The notes beneath the pieces were generated by a model that saw only the letters and a list, made by a program, of their open reading frames with translations, did not search any database and was not told the origin of the DNA. 64,000 nucleotides of DNA, taken from positions 37,088,875 to 37,152,874 of the forward strand of contig CM065168.1 of the NCBI GenBank assembly GCA_033026295.1, read 5' to 3'. Each line of letters begins with the position of its first letter. The stretch's first letter is position 1. This document shows, in pieces, positions 38,001-49,435 of the stretch. The DNA is from Channa striata. Lineage: Eukaryota > Chordata > Actinopteri > Anabantiformes > Channidae. The position numbers and the translations under genes were made by a program.

Positions 38001-39380
38001 TTTTGTCAAGTTGTAGAGAGTCAGAAATCCCTTGTTTTTCAGTGGCATGTGATGTTTATCTGCAGCTGCTGCAGAGAAATTATCCTGATCTTCCACATAT
38101 ATCATTCACAGAAAAGTGCATTATCAATTCTCAAAGCAAAAAAAGTATAAAATGTGTGTTTTACTGACTCACTTGGTACAGCAGTAAAAATGAAAGGTAT
38201 TGATCAGCAAACACAGGAAAAAGGGGAGTGGGTGTCTTCATGCACTTTGAATTACAAAGCACCCTGCACTTTGAAGCCCACAAAATCTCTAAATACCTTG
38301 TCAATAGAGACTGCTTCATGTGGGTGATTCCAGTTTATTGCTGTTGCATAACGTAGGTTTATAATAGATCTATAACAGGCCTGTTTTTAGTTGAAAATTG
38401 TACATTCTGGTTATTTTTATACACAGTTGTGTACAGTGCTGGATTCATCTAATGTTTTGTTGTTTGTGTACGCTGAAGTCTATTTTCAGTCCAGTTATGT
38501 AAGCTAAATTCAGTGTCGGATTTGGTTCTCAAGGACCATTTCTCCCACAATTCTGTGAACAGTAACACAGTTTGTGCTGTTACACTTTGTATCACATCTT
38601 TGTATTTATCAGAATGTCACGCCGCCAGCCAGGTCCAAGATCCCTGTGCTCTAACCTCTGAACATAAGAGTGGGTTTTGTTTGCATCATGTTGTCTCCAG
38701 TTTAAGCTGCAAATTCCATTCTTTCATGATTGTCCTCTAGTGGAGACGTTTTTTTTTTTTTGCGAAAACAGTCCTCAGTTTACGATCACGGGGTCTCTCA
38801 TAAAAGAATGGAAATGTGACGCTCTTGTCTGCCTGAAACAACTGCTGGTCAGTATTTGATGTGCTGTGCTTTATCGTTGTGTCTTTGTTGTGTGCACTCC
38901 TGTGCCTTTTGCCTTCTGCCCACTGAGACGTCCAGCTGGTCTCATCTGCTTGTGCAGTGTGCCACCTACCGAAACTCTGAGGTAAAGTGCATGTGCATGC
39001 CCTCCACTGTGTGTTTACTTGTTCAGTTGCATGCTTCTTGCTTTAGGGCTACAACTCTAAATGTGTTCAGGATGTGTCCTCGTTAAAATGACGCAGCTTT
39101 TAAAGAAAGATGTTGTGTTTCAAATGCGGCTGCGTTCTGTTAAAATACCGGATATGCTCAGAAATTGAAGCCGAAAAGCAGGCATTCATTTTAGATGGGA
39201 TTTGTAATTTTTTCAGCTTGTAAATCTGTAATTCTCTGTAAAATATCTGACTTCAGGGCTCATGCTGTCTTGTCTATTACAGGTGATGAAACTTACCATG
39301 ATATCTTCAGAGACTTTTCCCACATGGCCTCAAACAACCCAGAGAAGCTCAAACGCCGCAGTGCCGACCCAAAATCCTAA
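21379..39380 (+). CDS. acap1: ArfGAP with coiled-coil, ankyrin repeat and PH domains 1 (ACAP1), 23 coding exons
   Basis: GTPase-activating protein for Arf6 at recycling endosomes and plasma membrane. Coding exons: 21379-21431, 24053-24110, 26938-27057, 27274-27327, 27513-27571, 28183-28366, 28695-28739, 28913-29008, 30843-30917, 31223-31335, 31543-31594, 31762-31862, 32028-32139, 32250-32461, 32551-32620, 32801-32895, 34408-34598, 34865-34915, 35127-35302, 35880-35989, 37440-37550, 37735-37796, 39283-39380. They total 2298 nt (765 aa; human ACAP1 is about 740). Residues 1-250 form the BAR domain (start MTVKVDFEECLKDSPRF); about 266-363 is PH (EGYLYKRASNAFKTWSRRWF). ArfGAP carries C-x2-C-x16-C-x2-C from residue 417 and the arginine of GIHRSLG. 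Ankyrin repeats cover about 600-705 (NGANVNQADSNGRGPLHHAT). The tail GDETYHDIFRDFSHMASNNP is also shared with ACAP2; synteny with slc16a13 and bcl6b supports acap1. A Gly run sits between PH and ArfGAP. Confidence 0.95.
24118..24136. repeat. (CA)n microsatellite at an acap1 splice donor
   Basis: Nine CA units starting a few bases after the exon 2 donor. Confidence 0.85.
26043..26079. repeat. (GT)n microsatellite
   Basis: About 18 pure GT units, the longest in the window, in acap1 intron 2. Confidence 0.95.
35999..36021. repeat. (CA)n microsatellite at the exon 20 donor of acap1
   Basis: Eleven CA units starting 10 bases after the exon 20 donor. Intronic CA runs this close to a donor can influence exon use (for example through hnRNP L binding); that role here is inference. 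Confidence 0.85.
36676..36733 (-). repeat. common teleost repeat containing GTAAGTCGCTTTGGATAAAG
   Basis: Carries the phrase GTAAGTCGCTTTGGATAAAG then GCATCTGCCA and ACTAAATGTAAT. The reverse complement of this phrase appears near 50034 and 59140. It abuts the left arm of the foldback element. Confidence 0.7.
36741..36989. mobile_element. foldback/MITE-like element with arms of about 70 bp in acap1 intron 20
   Basis: The left arm (36741-36811) and the reverse complement of the right arm (36920-36989) align over about 70 bp. The best block is 29 bp with two mismatches (TAGCTGAAAAATGCCTCCAG against TAGCTGAAAAACTCCTCCAG, both followed by ATGACATCA). The loop is about 108 bp and contains another TGACATCATC. 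No open frame is present, and no target-site duplication could be assigned. Confidence 0.8.
37797..37924 (+). other. acap1: possible alternative C-terminus of acap1 by read-through of exon 22
   Basis: Exon 22 is joined to exon 23 through a donor that is weak past +2 (CAG then GTCAATCG). If the donor is ignored the frame stays open for a further 42 codons, rich in Gly, Ser and Gln (GQSGGQGSGGILSG), ending QND-stop at 37924. Other internal GT sites exist. This would replace the GDETYHDIF tail. Whether it is used is unknown. Confidence 0.3.
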
Positions 39381-39952
39381 CCGGCTGCTGACTCTTCCTC
39401 CTACGCCGCTGTACTATATTCACTCCAGCCTGACAAACTTGCAAACGCATATAGAAAATGTGGCACTATTCATCTCCCGAGGCATGCAGAAACACACATT
39501 TTCTCTGGCTCACTGCCACTTGTTCAGTCATAGTTCAGCTGGTGTTGACTACAGAGGGGGACGAATGCTGTGAACAGTAAATTCTTTGTGTGCAGACGTC
39601 AGAGCAACAACTCCAAGTGGAAACACGGGAACAGCTTTATGAGATCAGCATGATCTTTTTGTCTAGAAGAGGGTAACACCATCAATCTGCCAAGATTTCC
39701 TAAAGCCAGTAAATCTGGTGTTTTATTTTTTTCCTTTTACTGAAAATGGCTGTCTTTCAGTCTTCCATTTTTATTGACTTGTTACGTGAAAGTCAAAGTG
39801 TTTGATGGAAATGGACAATGTTGCAAAGAGAATTTTTATGTAAACAGTTTTCCACTGAATTGTTATTTAGGAAGGGTTTTTTTTTCCCAAATTTGGAACA
39901 TTTTTACGCATGTCAGTTACTTGTCAGGTACTTCAGATTTATATTGTGATCA

Positions 39953-39958
39953 AATAAA
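39953..39958 (+). terminator. poly(A) signal of acap1
   Basis: AATAAA about 573 bases after the acap1 stop codon, followed within 40 bases by a GT-rich stretch (GTGTGTGTTTTAAAATGTGTG) fitting a downstream element. Confidence 0.65.
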
Positions 39959-41794
39959 CTGCAACACAAAACTTTAGTGTGTGTTTTAAAATGTGTGTAT
40001 GAATAAGGCAGTAAGTTGTCTGCAGTATGGTTTGTCATGAGTAACAGTGCCGATCAGAGGGCGCCATTATTTTGTGATAAATAAAAAATTATTAAAGACA
40101 ACGGAACACAAGCCTATAATGTTGGACAAAAAAAAATAACTGCAAGATACTTTAAATGTAAGTACATTTTTTAATTAAGACTGGGTACAAAATATACCAT
40201 TTTACAAGTGACAATTTGTTTAAAGTTCAGTGATATGTCTACAAGTTAACACTTTAAATGATAAAGTGCCAGAAAAGTATTGCATTAAAGTGAGCATTTG
40301 GCTAGAATTCAACAACTACCAAAGCCCTCATCTCAGTAGTTGCCAGCATGATGACAGGAGGAGCCTAAAACTTGTGAACAGCGACCAGGTTATAGTGACC
40401 TCTTTATCTGTTCTGGTTAACAAAGGCAGTATTTGTTTATGGTTTAGTAATGAACAAAGTGCAAAAAAAAAAGATTGTATCATCAAAAACACACTGGTGA
40501 AATAACAATCAAGTATTCCAGCACTGATAGAAAGATACACAAAATTAACTAAATTCCTGAGGCGGAGAGAGAAAATACTATGTGTCTACAGCTGTTGCTG
40601 TGCTCCTAATACATCAGCCTTACAAATGAACAGCGCAGAGTCCTGGTAATTATTACAAAGAAGTGTAAAGGCCAACAGTCACTGAGAATGACTGTCTTCA
40701 CTGTTTACCTGAATCTTTTACCATGGTGTTCTGCTCAGTGTCGTGTGCATTAAAAGAATGTAGTTAAAATGAAGTAAAATTAATGACATACAACATAAAA
40801 CAGGTGACGAATGACCAGCACATGGTCTTAGTAAGGTGTTCGGAGAACAGCGTCAGCATGCTCGGACACTGATTAAACACGTTTTATGAACTCTACTGGA
40901 TACATGATATTACCTTATTCAGGATTTTGATAATGGAGGTGGTGTAGACCACTGTCAAGGTCTGAAAACAACCTTAGGTGTTCAGCTGAACTGAGATATG
41001 GTGACCACAAAGTCCAAACTGTGAGATTTGCATAATTCTCCTACTCTGTCTATCCTATCAAACCATTCTGTGACCCCTTGCACTGTGTGGATGGGAATAT
41101 CCACACTCTAAGAGAGACCACTTTCAAAGGATAGAAATGTCATATCACACGATAACGATGATTACTCAGCAACGTTGTATGTGATTTGTAGAGGCTCTAC
41201 CCTCTAAGGGGACAAGTGGAGTCAGGGGAGGGAAGAGAGGGGCCGACAAAGTGATACACAACCTTTAGACTTTTACTTTTGCCATCCTCATCCAAAATCA
41301 GTAACAACTGGGCCTGCTCAGCATTTTACACATGACTGGACATTAAACTGCTCAGTCATCCCATGCAGTGCACATGTGTGAAGAGTTTGTTGAGTTTCAC
41401 CATTGACCTGTTTAGGTTTTTATTTAGTTGTCACTCATCTTTATTTCATACAAAATACAATCACAGAAGAGTAATGACACTCTGCAACCTCCTGGTTTTC
41501 TGCATAAATTGGTCATGATTGGTCGATTGGTGTCTGATCTTCACCAGACACAAATATCAACGGACACAATTCACAAAAAGTTTAGAGTTTTCTATTCACG
41601 AGCAGGATCAACTGACGTGAGCCATGCTCTCAACTTATAATCAAGCGTTGCTTATTATGATGTAGCTGGCAATGGATACAGAGTAAACTCAAAGACTGGA
41701 TCTTCATCAGTCCACAGTTAGGCACGTTGTCCATAGAAAGAGTGGATTTTGTAGTGTGGCTAGTCTCCGTGGAAGTGGGCGGTCAGCTGAGATC

Positions 41795-42145
41795 ACTCCA
41801 AAGAGCGTGCAGAATACTCATCCATCCACACATCTACGCATCAACTATCTTAAACTGCTTAACCCTTTCAGGGTCACGGTCTGCTGAAGACTATCCCATC
41901 CCATCATTGGACGAGAGGCAGGGTGAACCCTGGACAGACAAAAATTCCCATTCCCATTTACTCTTTCCTGTTGACAGGCAGTTTAAGGTCACCAATTAAC
42001 CTAACATGCATATATTTGGACTGTGGGAGGAATCTAGAATACATGAAGGAAACTCACAATTACGTGGAGCAAATGAACATGGGAGCTTCTAGCTGTGAAG
42101 TGGAAATGCTAAACACTCCACCAGTTTGCTGCTCATATGAAACTT
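41795..42145 (-). repeat. teleost LINE-tail-like interspersed repeat
   Basis: Contains in order CATCCATCCACACATC, TTTCAGGGTCACGG, ATTGGACGAGAGGCAGGGTG, ACCCTGGACAG, GTCACCAATTAACCTAACAT, TTGGACTGTGGGAGGAA, and a tail with GTGAAGTGGAAATGCTAAACA. This order is the hallmark of a very abundant fish retrotransposon tail. Related pieces lie at 15425 and, in the opposite orientation, at 49365. Confidence 0.75.
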
Positions 42146-42199
42146 AATAAAGAGAATCCATAATAATAGCTAAAGACTTGGAGGATTTACCCGAGTTTT

Positions 42200-42960
42200 A
42201 TCAACCTTTTTGCAAAACATTGTATGGGCATGGTAAGACACCACAGAGGAAGCCAAAAACAGCATTGCAGCTTGACACTACACAACACTACTATGAAAAT
42301 GTCTCGTGGACAAAAGAAAAAAGGTTAAAATTATTTGGAAATAACACATAGCACTGAATGTGGTGTAAAAAGAGAACTGCATACCAACATGTAATAATCA
42401 TCTCAACAGAAACGTACAATGGAGGGAGCATCAAGACTGGACACTGGACCTGGACCACTAGCCATTGTTGGGAGGAGAATGAATTTGAAAATTAAGTTTC
42501 TCAAGGTATCTACAAGATAATGTCAGGGTGGTGATGCAGCTGTACAATGACCCTAAACACTGAAGCAAATCTATTACAGAATGTCTTCAGAGACACAAAA
42601 TCTGCCTTCTGGAGTGGACCAGTCCAGAGCACAGACCTCAACCTCATGCTGTATAATGACCTCAAAAACGTTGTTCACACCAGACGCCTTAGGAATATGG
42701 CTGAGCTGAAGCAATTCTACCAGGAAGAATAGGTCAAATTCATCAAATTCAGTATTTAACTTTTTTCTAATACTGAAAATTATATTGGTGCAAAGTGTGG
42801 TGCAATGTGGCTTGTACTAGCCAAATGTACTAGCCACATTATGTAAGTGGAAAAAAAATCTTGGTTTTGCTCTTTTTGCATTTTAAAATAAGAGGAAGCA
42901 AACTTTTGCACCCATCTGTGTGTTTGATATGTGTGTTCAATGAACACATGAAAAATTACG
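42200..42960 (+). mobile_element. second Tc1/mariner relic
   Basis: The C-terminal part of a Tc1-type transposase is recognisable at 42547-42732 (SGPVQSTDLNLMLYNDLKNV then LRNMAELKQFYQEE), with the usual S-P-D-L-N-P-I-E motif eroded so the catalytic glutamate is lost. Upstream non-coding pieces such as ATTATTTGGAAATAACACAT fit the same family. It is more decayed than, and of a different subfamily from, the copy in agfg2. Confidence 0.75.
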
Positions 42961-43558
42961 TCTGTTTTGTTTTGTCAGATCAGAAATATTTGTTTGTTGA
43001 TATTTGTGATTTCGATGACCAGTCACATCACATTTCATGACCAATTATGCAGAAAACAAGAACAATGCACAAAGTGCATTACATTTTCTTTTGAATATAT
43101 ATGCTGGTTGGTCTTAAAGTCACATTTAAAGACAGAAAAAGATTAGTCAGAATCATTTATATTCACAAGCAACCCAGAAAATTGAAGTTGTGCTTCTTAG
43201 TTTTGTAGACATGTATGCTGAATGTGCAAACCTATATTATTTGTAATAAACTAAAATCTTTTGCTATGTAGCCAGACAAGTGCATTGTAAATACTGAAAT
43301 GCCCAGATTGTCTTTAAGGCATTAAGAATGAAGCTGAGGTAACATGTGGTTGTGTAACAGAGTGAGGAACTCATTGGCCCATTTCTGCTGTTTTAACAGT
43401 AAACATAACTTCATATCTGAGGTATCAAATATGTAGCTTTTCATCAGTGTGTGCAGCAGGATACTGTACTTACCGAAGGCGTCTTCAGGTAGGTGCCACT
43501 GTTTTACTGGCTGAACCCATACTTTACACAGCCATGCAGATTACTGAGCTGAGCTATT

Positions 43559-46541
43559 TCAACTGTCACCCTGACTCGTATCAGCGGGTAAACTATTGAA
43601 CTGTTCCAGCTCTGACTGTAAACCCTCATCTTTGTCTTCATGAGAACCTCTCTTAGGAGGGGGAGGATCTGCGCAGGAGAAGTAGTGAGGCAGCGTGGCC
43701 ATGGTCAAAGTGCTGAGAATGGGGAAAGAGCCAGCGACCATGAAGGAGACGATGTAGTTGCCTGTGATGTCTTTGAGCAACCCTGTGAGAAAGGAGACAA
43801 TATTTACATTCAAACCCAGAACACATTAACAAGAAAGCATCATAATATAGCACAAGAAGCATAAAGGAATTCCACTAACTGAGAACAACTAACATGAAAC
43901 AAGGTAAAATGACCTCCACATTAAAAAACTGCACAACCCAAGCTGTGCACTCAGTAGTATCATGGTTTGATAAACTTAATTTTGACACTACACACTTGAT
44001 CTCACCAACACTATCTGTTTGTACCTGACAGAGGTGTGCCCAGCAGTCCTGCACCGCTCTCGATCAGCTGCAGCAGCGCGAGGGCCTCCATCATGCGGTC
44101 CACGCCTACTATCATGGGAACCACAGCAAATGACACAGAGGTCAATGCCCCGGAGCAGAAGCCATAGAGGAGGCTGATCAGCATCAGCGCAGCGTAAGAA
44201 CCGTACAAAGAGCTCACGGGCAGTAGAATGATAAACACTCCTGCTAGTGTGGTCCACAAACTCAGTAAATGAATAAGCCGAAAGTGTCCCAGGTCTGAGA
44301 ACCAGCCTGAAACTATGCGGCCAAAAATGTCTGTGGCCCCTGCAGCTGACATGACAAAAGCAGCTTCGTACTCGGAGAAGCCGGCTTGGCGACTCTGGGC
44401 CACCAGGTGGAAGTATGGCACAAAGTAGCCAATGTTAAGAAGTGCAATGGCCAAGCTGTAGGTAAGGTAAGGCCTCTCAAAGAGCAGCTGAAGTTGCAGG
44501 TAGGACGAGACTTGTCGCAGGACTGCAGAACATGAGAACCTGCTCTTTGAACTAACCTGGGGAGAGGGGGAGAGAGAGAGAGATACTGTGCTTTATCTGC
44601 AAATAATCAATGCAATATCTCTGCCTCAACACCACTTTAGTCAGCTTTAACATAACAATGTGAGCAGAACACGGGCACATTTTCACCACTTTGAGACCAG
44701 GCTCGAAGATGATACTGGTGAAAAGTGAATAAAAATATGCATTTATGTAATTTGGGTGAGATTGAAACACCACATATCCATAGTGCTATTGTGTGACTTT
44801 GAGAATATAACATGTGACAGAGGTGAAAACAGGGAGTGTTTGGTCCAATTATCTGTGTGAAATAGTAACTTTTCTTTATTTGCAACAGGATTCAATGGGA
44901 ATAGTCAAAGTTTTACTTAAAGGTTTTAAATTCAAAACAGAATTAGACATTTCTGCTGTGTAAGTACAATAGGTAAAGGCAGCAGAGTTTTGTCCCACCT
45001 TTTCTGTAGATTTAAATTGTTTCTGTGGGCGGATGAGAGCCCCGCATGGCACAATGTTGAAAGAAAGGCCCCCCAGAATCAGGAGAGCACCTCGCCAGGC
45101 GTACATCTCCACCAGCAGCTGGAAGAGCGGGTTAAAGGCGAAGGAGGAGAGGCCTATGCTGGAGAATGCCAGTCCCAAAGCCAGGGTGCGGTGCCGAGTG
45201 AAGCTAGCCATGACTGTGGCCACCATGGGAGTGAAGACCAGTCCCCAGCCCAAACCTGGAGGAGAGTGGAGAATTCAGATTGAAAAGAATCTAAGTGTGT
45301 TTCCTTAACCAGGAGGAAAAGGATTTCTTGATGGTTTTACATTTTGTAGTGTTTTACCTGAAAGGACCCCCATGGTAAGGTAAAGGTGAACAAGACAGGT
45401 GGCTTGTGAGGCAAGTACGAGCCCGAGTCCTGCGAGAAAGCCGCCGGTCATCACCACTATCCGAGCATCATATGCATTACACAGCGCTGCAGCCAGAGGA
45501 CCTGCAAAACACGCATACACGGGTGTGTCTCCATTAGTCAGGTGTTTTGTGAAGTGAAATAACTAAAAATGAGAGGTAAAACGCAAAAAACGGTTTAATT
45601 CTTTGTTCGGTTTTTAATTTCAAAGTAAATAAACTACACATGATTTGAATTAGTCCCCCCTTTTTTTCCTTAAGCGTCTTAGTTAATAGATCAAATAAAT
45701 CTTATTCCACAGTATCAGCTTCTTTTGTCTCTTTGCTGAAGATGAATTTTGTATTTGACACACATATTTGGTATCTTTGCAACCTCCCAAAATTTTTAAA
45801 CTAAAGTTCAAGTGGTTTGAACAATGTTTGGCTTCACAGCATGGCTTGTCAATGAATACACTGGTTAAGCGCTTTTGTTTTCCAAACCACATGCAAAGCA
45901 GCTCAGAAATCAAATATTAGTCTTTATTTGTATGTGGCTCCTCCATCATGTCTCTTCCAGTTTAACTAGTTTAAATATTAAACTTTGACAGGTGAATTAA
46001 AAAAATGGGTTAAAGGGGTTTGTGCAATAATGACCTATTGGTTGAGCAATAGATTGTGGTCAGGCAGTTTCGATTACTCATTAATTTATAAGGAATTTCT
46101 GTAACTCATAAAGGAAACCCTGAAGTTACATGTTGTTGTTCAAAGTAAACAAAACATAGTCAAGACATCAATAATTAAATTAGACATTTCCACAATTATC
46201 TATAATTTTATGAACTACATCATCAGTTTCAGAGTAAAAATATTCAACAAATGAATCAATAGTGTGTTGTTACAAACAGCACGTTGACACTTGTTAGGCA
46301 TTAATGACTCACTGAAAAACTGCAGCGCTGCCAAGCCAATTGAAGAGATCCACGAGATGGCCTGGGCACTTTCATCAAAGTACAGCACAAACTCCACAAA
46401 GAAGATCCCCAAGCTGCGCATGAGTCCGAACACGAGGCTGCTTGTGACAAACAGGGCTCCGACCAGCACCCAGCCCCAGCCTCCGTCCGGGCCCTCGGCT
46501 CCATTGCTCTGCTTCTCTGATTCAGGCTTGACGTTGGCCAT
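43559..46541 (-). CDS. slc16a13: monocarboxylate transporter 13 (SLC16A13), 5 coding exons
   Basis: A member of the SLC16 family of 12-helix major-facilitator carriers; SLC16A13 has been linked to proton-coupled lactate transport. Coding exons in transcript order: 46541-46313, 45501-45358, 45255-44999, 44556-44025, 43782-43559. They total 1386 nt (461 aa) with matching phases. The family signature PDGGWGW is at residues 18-24, at the start of helix 1. Later landmarks are LRS/MRSLGIFFVEF, WISSIGLAALQFF, HLYLTMGVLSG, GLSSFAFNPLFQ, YAWRGALL, IGYFVPYFHLVAQ and a C-terminal half ending with VAGSFPILSTLTMATLPHYF. The match is closer to SLC16A13 than to SLC16A11. The tail after the last helix is acidic and Ser/Asp-rich. 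The ATG at 46541 lies two bases after an acceptor (TTGCAG then AC), so the 5' UTR is split and the promoter is about 1.7 kb away. A longer in-frame N-terminus reading into the intron is unlikely. Confidence 0.93.
44565..44584. repeat. (GA)n tract at the slc16a13 exon 4 acceptor
   Basis: On the minus strand this TC tract is the polypyrimidine tract leading into the acceptor at 44557. Confidence 0.8.
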
Positions 46542-46982
46542 GTCTGCAAGAGGGTTATTCGTAAAAATGATAGAAAATGCAAGGCGGCGGTGAAGCAGAA
46601 CAAGGAGAGCAGATGAGAAGGAAATGAAAGTACATAGCACATAGAGACATAATCCTCAGGAAATGCAAGTGATAGATCTGCCAGAGCAAACCGCGTCTCA
46701 CTGACTATGACAGTTGACAGATACAGGGAGGATCCCTGTGGCTGTCAACTGATGTAACCATTAACTTGCCACAGGCCAATAAATTCTCTGGTTGGGCCAC
46801 TGAGGTGTGACTAGGCCACTTAAGTTTTTGATCATTTGAAAACAAGAGGTGTAATTAAGAGATGAATTCTGATTAAATAGTTTTTCGTAAAATCTAGTAA
46901 AATCTTCAATCTAAAAAAAAAAATGTTATCAATGATTTACAGGATTATGTCTTTACTTTACATGTGTGATAACTGACAACAA

Positions 46983-47046
46983 CTAATCGAACCAGTGACT
47001 TTTTGGTATGTGGACAACTGCCTTACCAACAGAGCTACAGCCGCCC
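46983..47046 (-). repeat. tRNA-like SINE head
   Basis: On the minus strand the sequence starts GGGCGGCTGTAGCTCTGTTG, giving an A box, and reaches GGTTCGATTAG, giving a B box, about 45 bases later. The spacing fits a tRNA-type internal promoter, but the molecule does not fold as a complete tRNA (no acceptor-stem partner), so a SINE head is preferred over a tRNA gene. Confidence 0.6.
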
Positions 47047-47839
47047 AGAAATACTTGAACTTCTTGCTGGTTAAGTGCATATAAAAACTCTATTACCGCA
47101 CTGTGACAACAATGTAAGTGTCATCACATTATTGTGCATTTTTAAAAATACATTTGTGCTGCCAAACCGATGCTTTCACCCCGTGATGAAACAGCTGCTG
47201 CAGCACAAAAAACAACTTCCTAACAGTAACTGAGTTCTTCTTCTGGCAGTGACCATATGTTCTGTGATTTGCTAATACTGGGAATATCTGTAATATTTCC
47301 CTCACATTTTCACTTTGGTTCTTTAGTCTGTGTTGTTTTCTGAAAACTGATTCTTTTATGCCACTCATCCCACCGCAAAAGCTGTCACAATCATTATTAA
47401 TATTTTCTCATCACACTTTTTATTTTCAACTCTGTACTCACATCATAGTAAGGAAACGAAACCCCACCAGCAGCTTAAATAAATCCCTAACCTAATTAAG
47501 TTCACTTCACATGAATGTGCAGGAATTACAGGAATTTGAAGTCAACACAGTGTGAAACACACAGGCAGTAACAGACAGACACAAACAAAGCAGAAAGAAT
47601 AACGCAAAATGCTAAATTGCCTTGCTGAGTGTATAATAAAATAATGCGGCATGAATATGTGAGATTTATGCGTTAAAGGTGCGTGCATTAGATACACAGT
47701 AAAATCTTTCTCATTGTGATTGTGTAGATTAATTCTGATGCCAAATATTTTTCTTTGGTGAAACACCAGGGAAAGAATGAATGAATATTTTGAATATCTA
47801 CAATAGAATTATTTCAGGAGAAGCTCACATTTGTAATGC

Positions 47840-48003
47840 ATACAATGCAATTGTTAGTCATAAGTTTATTTTTAGATATCCAAAATGAAAAATAAATCTG
47901 TCTTCCATCAATTCACTTGCATTGTTTTGTAGTCATAATCCTAATGCTTTTTTATGTTAGACATCTAAAAATAACATTATGACTAGTAACAATAGTGCTG
48001 TAG
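47840..48003. repeat. imperfect inverted repeat, MITE-like
   Basis: The left arm 47840-47880 (TTGTTAGTCATAAG then TTTATTTTTAGATATC) is matched in reverse complement by 47960-48003 (ACATCTAAAAATAACATTAT then GACTAGTAACAA). The loop of about 80 bp holds a further AGTCATAATC. Short AT-rich foldback, no open frame. Confidence 0.55.
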
Positions 48004-48229
48004 ATATCTGAAATGTTTTTACTTGTTAAGAATTTTGTTAAAGAAATCCAGAATGTTCATTCTTGGTGTCTAAAATGAAGTTGATGTCTAAAATTAAAAG
48101 CCCAAAAGACATGAATGGTCATTTCCCACTGATTAAATGTTCTTTCAGAATCTTTGTGACTAAGAGATTTAATCATCTCAAATGTAGTTTTGTCTAGTCG
48201 CACCTGAAAACACAGAAGACTCCGGTCCT

Positions 48230-48860
48230 TCCTCCGAGCAGCTGCACAAACAGTCACGTGGCCTCCTTCATGTTGATCACACGGTCACAAACAAGCGGAC
48301 AGGTACACGCGGGAGCGCGCAGCGCAGCGGGAGCGCGCAGCGGGAGCTCTGCACGTGGCCGAGCTGACGTAGACTTCAACCGGCGTCACGCGCAGCTGGA
48401 CACAGGCGCAGACATAAGAGTTATTGTTGTTAAAACGTGTGTATCAGACATAAAATATCTTATTTTTTTAATAAATATTTCACACGTATTCACGTAAGTA
48501 GTTTTTACTGTGAAAAATGTCTGAAAAATGAACTACATGTGTTTAAAGTGTGTCGGCTCAGTCTGAATAATTCATTTAAAACCGAGACTCAGGACGACAA
48601 AAGCTCCATTTTGTTGGTAGTTCGACGATACTCACCGTCGGTCCCCGGGCTGCGGACTTTGTCTGGAGCAGCACATGTCTCCAAGCTCCCGGAGGTAAAT
48701 AACGGGTATATGAATTATTAACTGTCAGCACAAGCGGTGGAGGAGCCGTCCGACTGTCACAGCCACGTTCTTCGTAAACGTCGCGCTCGCTGCTTCGGTC
48801 TGTTGCTGCGGTATGTTAACGTCGTCCGCCATATTGGACCGGGCAACAGTGGCCTATGTG
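48230..48860 (-). promoter_or_regulatory. CpG-rich promoter region of slc16a13
   Basis: A dense GC block (GCGCGCAGCGCAGCGGGAGC near 48314-48340) and further CpG-rich DNA up to the CCGCCATATTGG motif at 48828. It lies about 1.7 kb upstream of the slc16a13 ATG, which is preceded by a splice acceptor. A divergent plus-strand transcript from the same island is possible, but no plus-strand coding exon was found. Confidence 0.5.
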
Positions 48861-49192
48861 GATAATGAGCTTCATAACGTTCACATTTGTCAACCGATTT
48901 CAACGAATTGCTTTACATTAAACAGCCGATGAAGTAAGTCTAGTACAGGTGCGTGTACGTCACGTGATTACACGAAGTACTTATCTAATGAGATGTAGTT
49001 ACGTTTGCAAACCGTTAACCCTTTCTCGTTTGACAACGGAATGAGCAGAATTTCTTTTACACATTAGTGCAAATGCTAATATTGTCTGTCATTAAAAACG
49101 AGCAAAAAAAATAAAAAATGGGCATGCCAAAATACATGCCATCTATCCATCTAAAAATGAAGTCTTGGCCGGACCAATGTGGCGGCGACGCT
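48820..49192. repeat. GC-rich inverted repeat around a 320-bp spacer
   Basis: ACGTCGTCCGCCATATTGGA at 48820-48839, followed by CCGGG, is matched by the reverse complement of 49167-49192 (GCGTCGCCGCCACATTGGTC, then CGGCC). Arms are about 24 bp. It could be a pair of similar regulatory motifs or the ends of a small element. Confidence 0.45.
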
Positions 49193-49364
49193 GACGTGTG
49201 TCTCTTATTACGTCCAAACTGCGTGCGCAGTTGTCGCGGATGCGCGCACGTTGCACATGAGTACTTTTGTAGATAGTTTTAAATACATTCTGAAGGCCAA
49301 TGCATATTTGTCTACCCAGTGAGTTTTCTTTACGTTTCTCCTCCTGAGATAGACTGGAGAACTG

Positions 49365-49435
49365 TCCAGGGTGGATCCCGACTCTCCGCCAATGACAGCT
49401 TACAATGACTGTTACAGATGATGGATGGATGGTTT
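49365..49435 (+). repeat. 3' tail of a LINE-like element with ATGG repeats
   Basis: CTGTCCAGGGTGGATCCCGA, CTCTCCGCCAATGACAGCTT, and a terminal GATGGATGGATGG run match, in opposite orientation, the repeat near 41860-41930. Confidence 0.65.

Larger units (their letters stand above)
39975..43558. other. spacer between convergent acap1 and slc16a13
   Basis: AT-rich, no gene supported. It must include the slc16a13 3' UTR at its right end, whose poly(A) site I could not place. It holds a LINE-tail-like repeat and a second Tc1 relic. Confidence 0.6.
46542..48229 (-). other. 5' untranslated intron of slc16a13
   Basis: AT-rich DNA between the coding exon acceptor and the likely promoter. No exon recognised. 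Includes a tRNA-like fragment and an inverted repeat. Confidence 0.5.

Noticed and set aside
46542..46640. Longer N-terminus for slc16a13 beginning at 46640
   Set aside because: The extra part lies upstream of a good acceptor and is not part of the MCT family; the start right before the conserved region fits better.
46983..47046. A tRNA gene on the minus strand
   Set aside because: A and B boxes are present, but the acceptor stem and terminator are missing. A SINE head is more likely.
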